A DNA stretch of 64,000 nt from JAJCZZ01 sp964569085 (GTDB lineage: Bacteria; Gemmatimonadota; Gemmatimonadetes; Longimicrobiales; Gaopeijiaceae). The stretch spans positions 62,001 through 126,000 of the forward strand of contig CAZMTA010000009.1 in NCBI GenBank assembly GCA_964569085.1. The letters run 5' to 3'. The translations under genes were made by a program, and so were the position numbers. This document shows positions 58,929-64,000 of this stretch, one piece after another. Numbering within the stretch: position 1 is the first letter of the stretch; every line of letters begins with the position of its first letter. A model generated the notes under the pieces. It ran no database searches and was not told the origin of the DNA. It was given only the letters and a program-made list of their open reading frames with translations.

Positions 58929-60140
58929 ATGAGCTTCTCCCGCCGCACCCTGAGCCTCGTGACCGTGGTCCTCCTCCTGAGCGCCCTGGGCGCCGGGGTC
59001 TGGATGCGCCTCGGGGGCGACGAGGGAGGGCGGCAGGCCGACGAGGGCACCTCCGTGGGAGACAGCGTGGTCGCCGCGAACCTCCCGAGCTCCTCCGCGG
59101 ACGCCTTCTCCACGGCGGTTCCCCAGCCGGTCACCGGCGCGGAGGTCGTGGAGGACACGCTCTGGATCCGCGTCAACGCCGCGGGCCAGGCCGAGGCGTG
59201 GCGCCGCGCGACCGTGGCGGCCCAGGTGGAGGGGGTGGCCGTGGCGGTCCCGGCCCGGGAGAACGGGCTGGTGGGCGCCGGGCAGACGCTGGTCCAGATC
59301 GACACCACCGACCTGGCGCTGGAAGCGGCCCAGGCCCGGGCCGATCTGTCGGCCGCGGAGGCGGACTACCGCCAGATGATCCTCTTCAACGACGAGATCG
59401 CGGACCCGGAGGTGCGGGCCGAGCGGGAGCGGATCGCCCGGAGCCGGAGCCAGCTCGACCAGCGGGAGGTGGCGCTCCGGCAGGCCGAGCTCCGCCTGGC
59501 CCGGACCCGGGTGGCGGCCCCCTTCGGCGGCCGCGTGGCCGACGTGGAGGTGGTGGCCGGGGAGCACGTCACCCCCGGGACCGAGCTGTTCACCGTGGTG
59601 GACCTGGACCCCATCAAGGTCGAGGTGCAGGTGCTGGAGGCGGAGCTGGGCTGGCTCTCCGAGGGACGCCGGGCCGAGGTCCGCTTCGCGGCCTACCCCG
59701 GCGAGATCTTCACCGGCCGGGTCGAGACCATCAACCCGGTGGTGGACCCGGCGACGCGCACCGGTCGGGTGACCGTGCTGCTCCCCAACCCGGGCCACCG
59801 CATCAAGCCCGGCATGTACGCCGAGGTGGCGCTGGACGCCGAGGCGCTCCCGGACCGGATCCTGGTCCCGCGCTCGGCCATCCTGGAGCGGGGCGAAGGC
59901 CGCCGCCGCACCATGCTCTTCGTGTACGAGGAGGACGCCCAGGAGCGGGGCCTGGCCAAGTGGCGCTACGTCACCACGGGACGGGAGAACGAGACGTCGG
60001 TCGAGATCGTGCCCGGAGGCGAGGGCATGGTGGAGCCCGGGGAGACCGTGCTCGTGGACGGGCACCACTACCTGGCCCACGACACGCCGGTGCGGCTGGT
60101 GGAGGACGTGGCCGGCGCGGGTGGGAGGCCGGGGCGATGA
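58929..60140 (+). CDS. RND efflux periplasmic adaptor (membrane fusion protein)
   Basis: A 403-residue protein with one N-terminal membrane segment (about residues 7-25), an acidic linker, then the biotinyl-lipoyl region (VAAQVEGVAVAVPARENGLV), a helical hairpin (about 140-195) and beta-barrel domains (APFGGRVADVEVVAGEHVTPGTELF, NPVVDPATRTGRV, HRIKPGMYAEVAL). It bridges the inner-membrane pump and the outer channel, both encoded next. ATG 58929 follows GAGGAATCC. Its stop overlaps the next ATG (ATGA). The substrate is unknown. Confidence 0.94.
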   Translation: MSFSRRTLSLVTVVLLLSALGAGVWMRLGGDEGGRQADEGTSVGDSVVAANLPSSSADAFSTAVPQPVTGAEVVEDTLWIRVNAAGQAEAWRRATVAAQVEGVAVAVPARENGLVGAGQTLVQIDTTDLALEAAQARADLSAAEADYRQMILFNDEIADPEVRAERERIARSRSQLDQREVALRQAELRLARTRVAAPFGGRVADVEVVAGEHVTPGTELFTVVDLDPIKVEVQVLEAELGWLSEGRRAEVRFAAYPGEIFTGRVETINPVVDPATRTGRVTVLLPNPGHRIKPGMYAEVALDAEALPDRILVPRSAILERGEGRRRTMLFVYEEDAQERGLAKWRYVTTGRENETSVEIVPGGEGMVEPGETVLVDGHHYLAHDTPVRLVEDVAGAGGRPGR

Positions 60141-61558
60141 GCCCCACGCGAGGGCGGTGGGGCTCGACCCACCGGGGGTGGACCGTCATGCTCGGGCTGG
60201 TGGCCGCGCTCGGCGCCGCCGGCTCCGGGCCCGTGGCCGCCCAGGAGGCGCCCGACACGCTGGTCCTGGGCCTGGAGGAGGCGCTCAACGTGGCGCTCGG
60301 GAGCAATCCCGACTACCGGCAGGCGGTGAACGCCACCGAGCTCAACGCCACGGAGTGGCGGACCACGTGGGCCCAGCAGGTGCTGCCCCGGGCCGACCTC
60401 TCCCTCTTCAGCACCCAGTACACCGGCAATCTCACCCGGCGGGCCACCGACAACTTCGGCAACCCCATCGAGCGGCCGGAGACGGATTGGACCTACTTCT
60501 CCCAGACGAACCAGGCGCTGAGCCTGACCTGGCGGATCCAGGGGGCGTCGATCTTCGGGGCGCTGGACCGGCAGCGGCTCACCAACCTGGACCGGGACGT
60601 GGGGCGGACCCGGGCGCTGGCCGGCATGCTGGTGGGCGTGAAGCGGGCCTTCTGGGACGCGCTGGAGCAGCGGGACCTCCTGCGGGCGGAGGAGGAGCTC
60701 CTGGAGGGGCGGATCCTGGACCTGGACGTGGCGCAGCGGCTCTTCGGCCTCGCCATGAAGACCCGGGTCGACGTCCTCAACGCCGAGCTGGCCCGGGAGC
60801 AGCAGGCCCTCGCGCTCCGGCAGCAGCGGGCGGCGTTCGAGCAGGCGCGCCTGGCGCTCCGGACCGAGCTGGGAGACGACCAGCTCCCACCCTTCGTCCT
60901 GGCTGACGCCGAGCTCCCGGTCTTCGACCCCGGGGGGCTCGAAGCGGATCGTCTCGTGGCCACGGCGCGGGAGGTGAATCCGGCGCTCCGCCAGTCGCGG
61001 CTGGCGGTGCGCTCGGCCGACGAGGGGCTGGCCGAGCGCCGCCGGGCGTGGTGGCCGGAGCTGGTCCTGAACTACAACCTGGCCCGTCGGGCCCAGACGC
61101 CCGAGGCCGAGGCGCTCTTCGACGTCTCCTTCGACGAGGACCTGGACCAGCGGTTCTACGTGGGGATCTCGCTTCCCATGTTCAACGACTACTTCGGGAA
61201 CCGGCAGGCGCAGCACCGCTCGGCCGTCGAGCTCCGGAACGCACGGGAGGAAGCCCGCGCCGCCGAGCTGCGCACGGAGCAGGAGGTGCGGAGCGCGCTC
61301 CTGGAGCTGGAGAACCAGCACGAGAGCCTGCGCCTGGCCGAGCGCTCCGCCGAGATCGCCGCCGAGGCGCTCCGCCTGGCCCGGGAGGAATACCGCCTGG
61401 GGAGCCGGAGCTTCGAGGACCTGCGCGCGGCCTTCGACCGGGAGGCGGACACCCGGCGCCAGGTGATCCAGGCCCGCCACTCCTTCGTGGACGCGCTCCT
61501 GAGCCTGGAGGAGGCGGTGGGGCAGCCCGTGGGGCCCGACGGAGCGGGGCTCCGGTGA
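60137..61558 (+). CDS. TolC-family outer-membrane efflux protein
   Basis: A 473-residue protein with a signal sequence (ending PVAAQ) and two OEP repeats of long helices: LGLEEALNVALGSNPDYRQA begins the first, and LVATAREVNPALRQSRLAV the second. It forms the outer-membrane and periplasmic tunnel of the pump. ATG 60137 overlaps the adaptor stop. The pump gene follows after 78 bases, so the three form one operon. Confidence 0.93.
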   Translation: MSPTRGRWGSTHRGWTVMLGLVAALGAAGSGPVAAQEAPDTLVLGLEEALNVALGSNPDYRQAVNATELNATEWRTTWAQQVLPRADLSLFSTQYTGNLTRRATDNFGNPIERPETDWTYFSQTNQALSLTWRIQGASIFGALDRQRLTNLDRDVGRTRALAGMLVGVKRAFWDALEQRDLLRAEEELLEGRILDLDVAQRLFGLAMKTRVDVLNAELAREQQALALRQQRAAFEQARLALRTELGDDQLPPFVLADAELPVFDPGGLEADRLVATAREVNPALRQSRLAVRSADEGLAERRRAWWPELVLNYNLARRAQTPEAEALFDVSFDEDLDQRFYVGISLPMFNDYFGNRQAQHRSAVELRNAREEARAAELRTEQEVRSALLELENQHESLRLAERSAEIAAEALRLAREEYRLGSRSFEDLRAAFDREADTRRQVIQARHSFVDALLSLEEAVGQPVGPDGAGLR

Positions 61559-61636
61559 GGATCCGGCGGAGCGGGTGGGGCCGCAGGGTGCGCGCCGGCG
61601 GCCCGGGCCTCCCCCGACGACGGACGGCCTGAGGCG

Positions 61637-64000
61637 ATGTCCCTGCCCGGCACGAGCACCCGCCGGCCCGTCGCGGTCTGGATGTTCTTCCTGGCCGTGG
61701 TGCTCCTGGGCGTCATCTCGTACCTGCGTCTCCCCATCGACCTGCTGCCCGACGTCAGCTACCCCCGGCTGGTGATCTACACCTCCTACCCGGAGGTGGC
61801 GCCCGCCGAGGTGGAGCGGCTGGTGACCGAGCGCATCGAGGCCGAGGCCGCCGCGGTGCCGGGCGTGGAGCGCGTCACCTCCACCTCCCGGGAGGGGGTG
61901 AGTCTGGTGACGCTCCGCTTCGCGTGGGGCACGGACATGGACTTCGCCGTGCTGGGCGTGCGGGAGCGCATGGACAACGTCCGGGAGAGCCTCCCGGAGA
62001 GCGCCACCCGCCCCGCCATCCTCCGGGTGGACCCGGAATCCGAGCCCGTCATGGTGCTGTCCGTGGCGGGCGGCGAGGACCTGTGGCGCACCAAGGAGCT
62101 CACCGAGACCGTCTTCCGCCGTCGCCTGGAGCAGCTCGACGGGGTGGCCCAGGCCGCCGTCACCGGCGGGCTCGACCGGGAGATCCAGGTGGAGGTCGAG
62201 CCCCGGCTCCTGGAGGCGTACGGCCTCACGCTGGCCGACATCTCCGCGGCGCTGGACCGGGCCAACGTGAGCGCCCCGGGCGGGACGATCCTCCAGGGGC
62301 GCTACCGCTATCCGCTCCGCACGCTGGGCGAGTTCCGCACCGTGGCCGAGATCGAGGAGGTGGTGGTGGCCCGTCAGGCCGTGGGCGGTGGGCAGGCGGG
62401 AGCCGGGGGCGGCGACCCGGGCGCGCCCGACGGATACCGGGTGATCCGCCTCCGGGACGTGGGGCGCGTGCTGGACGGGTTCGCCGAGCGCGAGTCGGTG
62501 GCGCGCTACGACGGCGCCGAGGCCGTGGGGCTCCTGGTCTTCAAGGAGTCGGGCGCCAACACGGTGACCGTGGCCGAGTCGGTCCGCGCCACCCTCGCGG
62601 AGCTGGACGGGGAGTATCCGGCCATCGAGGTGGAGGTGGCCCACAGCCAGGCCGGCTTCATCGCCGACTCCATCAGCAACGTGGTGCAGGCGCTGGTGTT
62701 CGGGGGCCTGCTGGCCTTTCTCGTGCTCTTCCTCTTCCTCCGGGACCCGCGCTATCCGGTGGCCATCGCCCTGGCCATCCCCATCAGCGTGGTGGGGACC
62801 TTCGCGCTCATGCAGGCGGCGGGCGTGTCGCTCAACATCATGAGCCTGGGCGGGTTGGCCCTGGGCGTGGGGATGCTGGTGGACAACTCCATCGTCGTGC
62901 TGGAGAACATCTTCCGTCACGGCGACGAGCTGGGGAAATCCCCGGCGGAGGCGGCGGCGGCCGGCGCCGAGGAGGTCCAGGCGGCCATCACCGCGTCCAC
63001 GCTGACGACGATCTCGGTGTTCGGCCCCATCGTGTACGTGGAGGGCGTGGCCGGCGAGCTCTTCGAGGACCTCTCGCTGGCGGTGGCCTTCTCGCTGCTG
63101 GCGTCCCTTCTGGTGGCGCTCACCCTCCTGCCCTCCCTGGCGGCGCGCTTCGCGGGGCGGGGGACGGCGACCCGTCCAGCCCCTCCGGCGGCCGAGCCAC
63201 GGCCCCGCCGTCCGGGCTTCCTGGGGACGGTGCGCTGGGCGGCCGGGGGTGCGGCCCGCCTCCCGGGCCGGGCGGCGGTGGGCGCCGGACGCCTCGGCCG
63301 GGACCTGGTGGTGTTCTGGGGCCAGACCGCGGGCGCGGGGCTGAAGCGCACCTTCGGCCCCTCCCTGCGCGCCTTCGACCGGCGCTTCGACCGCTTCGCG
63401 GCGTGGTACCACCGGAAGCTCGAGGGGGCGCTGGAGCGGCCGGGACCGGTCCTGGCGTGGGCCGGCGGCGCCCTGGTCCTGGCCCTCCTGGCCGGCACCA
63501 CGCTGCCCCGGGACCTCCTCCCCGACGTGGACCAGGGCGCCTTCCAGGTCCGCCTGGAGCTGGAGGAGGGCACGGCGCTGGAGACCACCGCCGAGGTGGC
63601 CGCGGAGGTCGAGCGGGCGCTCCTGGAGTCCCGGGGCGTCGACGCGGTCTTCAGCACCGTGGGCCGGGACGTCCGCGCCTACTCCGAGGGCGAGGACGCC
63701 ACCGGCCTCCACACCGCCACCTTCCAGGTCCGCGTGGACCCCCGGGCCTCCACAGACGAGGTGGCGGGGCGGGTCCGGGCGCTGGCCGCCGACTACCCGC
63801 CCGGCGCGCTCTCCGTGGAGACCGGGCAGGCCACCGCGCTGGGCTCCATCCTGGGCCGGGCCGAGGCCGACATCGCGGTCCGGGTCCGCTCCGAGGACCT
63901 GGACGTGGCGTGGGCCACCGCCGAGGAGGTCCAGCGCCGCCTCGGGGCGGTGGCGTCGGTGGGCAACGTCCGCATCGGGACCGAGCGGGGCCAACCCCAG
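61637..64000 (+). CDS. RND multidrug-type efflux pump, 3' truncated by window edge
   Basis: The inner-membrane proton-driven transporter, 788 codons visible of about 1030-1080, running open to the window end. The N-terminus is RRPVAVWMFFLAVVLLG, followed by the porter domain (LPDVSYPRLVIYTSYPEVAP). TM4 has GMLVDNSIVVLENI with one acidic residue of the usual pair, as in many HAE1-type pumps outside Proteobacteria. A Gly/Ala-rich insertion (GGGQAGAGGGDPGAP) lies in the first porter domain near residue 255. ATG 61637. The substrate cannot be told. Confidence 0.95.
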   Translation, partial: MSLPGTSTRRPVAVWMFFLAVVLLGVISYLRLPIDLLPDVSYPRLVIYTSYPEVAPAEVERLVTERIEAEAAAVPGVERVTSTSREGVSLVTLRFAWGTDMDFAVLGVRERMDNVRESLPESATRPAILRVDPESEPVMVLSVAGGEDLWRTKELTETVFRRRLEQLDGVAQAAVTGGLDREIQVEVEPRLLEAYGLTLADISAALDRANVSAPGGTILQGRYRYPLRTLGEFRTVAEIEEVVVARQAVGGGQAGAGGGDPGAPDGYRVIRLRDVGRVLDGFAERESVARYDGAEAVGLLVFKESGANTVTVAESVRATLAELDGEYPAIEVEVAHSQAGFIADSISNVVQALVFGGLLAFLVLFLFLRDPRYPVAIALAIPISVVGTFALMQAAGVSLNIMSLGGLALGVGMLVDNSIVVLENIFRHGDELGKSPAEAAAAGAEEVQAAITASTLTTISVFGPIVYVEGVAGELFEDLSLAVAFSLLASLLVALTLLPSLAARFAGRGTATRPAPPAAEPRPRRPGFLGTVRWAAGGAARLPGRAAVGAGRLGRDLVVFWGQTAGAGLKRTFGPSLRAFDRRFDRFAAWYHRKLEGALERPGPVLAWAGGALVLALLAGTTLPRDLLPDVDQGAFQVRLELEEGTALETTAEVAAEVERALLESRGVDAVFSTVGRDVRAYSEGEDATGLHTATFQVRVDPRASTDEVAGRVRALAADYPPGALSVETGQATALGSILGRAEADIAVRVRSEDLDVAWATAEEVQRRLGAVASVGNVRIGTERGQPQ

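Noticed and set aside
60068..63994. Minus-strand open frame of about 1300 codons opposite the RND operon
   Set aside because: It mirrors the RND pump and TolC genes, with His/Gly/Arg-rich nonsense and no recognisable motif.
1..64000. CRISPR array, insertion sequence or prophage
   Set aside because: No regularly spaced repeats, transposase, integrase or phage structural gene was found on either strand.

Overview
The window is a chromosomal segment of a very GC-rich, Gram-negative bacterium. Gram-negative features are an RND pump with a TolC-like channel, TonB-type proteins, a lipopolysaccharide heptose phosphatase (gmhB) and many lipoproteins. The gene content fits the Gemmatimonadota or a close relative: paired DUF4159 and DUF4175 proteins, short lipoproteins rich in Asp/Glu/Pro, class I isoquinoline-type dehydrogenases, and dense operons joined by 4-bp overlaps. 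This assignment is an inference from gene content; no rRNA gene is present to confirm it. I see no CRISPR array, insertion sequence, integrase or phage gene. Most of the window is ordinary chromosome.

Layout. 1-7.9 kb: the 3' part of guaA, a minus-strand lipoprotein, a large membrane protein joining GGDEF, two receiver domains and HD-GYP, then clpB and a lipoprotein. 7.9-8.8 kb: methylmalonyl-CoA epimerase, divergent from thioredoxin. 8.8-19.6 kb: a coupled operon of rsmI, DUF4159, DUF4175, a TPR protein, a secreted amidotransferase-like protein and a DinG-type helicase carrying an N-terminal RadC/JAB domain. 19.6-24.2 kb: a small membrane protein, an FAH hydrolase with a class I aminotransferase, a TonB-like anchored protein and a tandem HD-GYP protein. 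24.3-30.6 kb: valS, an Ig-like lipoprotein, selA and gmhB. 30.6-35.2 kb: an IscA/ErpA-type protein, nadA, an MBL hydrolase, purN and purH.

35.2-43.1 kb: on the minus strand an M23 peptidase, a TlpA-type thioredoxin and a MarR regulator, the last divergent from an ankyrin protein across a palindromic operator. A TonB protein, an isoquinoline-oxidoreductase-type pair, a cation diffusion facilitator and tRNA-Ser(UGA) follow. 43.1-57.8 kb: secreted and envelope proteins (a lipoprotein-like protein, TerC, a serine hydrolase, an M14 carboxypeptidase, a glycosyltransferase, a CDGSH protein), ispG, a plug-containing outer-membrane protein, a PKD-repeat lipoprotein, a LuxR remnant, an MgtC/DUF4010 membrane protein and a cytochrome c. 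57.9-64 kb: an SGNH hydrolase, then a tripartite RND efflux operon running off the window end.

Themes. Cyclic di-GMP turnover is represented by two large proteins. The 9.7-19.6 kb operon is the best candidate for an undescribed system: three envelope proteins of unknown role, an amidotransferase-fold protein with an apparent catalytic cysteine, and a helicase fused to a JAB/RadC domain, with each start overlapping the previous stop. Translation coupling by NTGA overlaps recurs across the window, including a probable CTG start with a well-placed Shine-Dalgarno sequence. Many gene ends carry perfect GC-rich hairpins without a U-tract.
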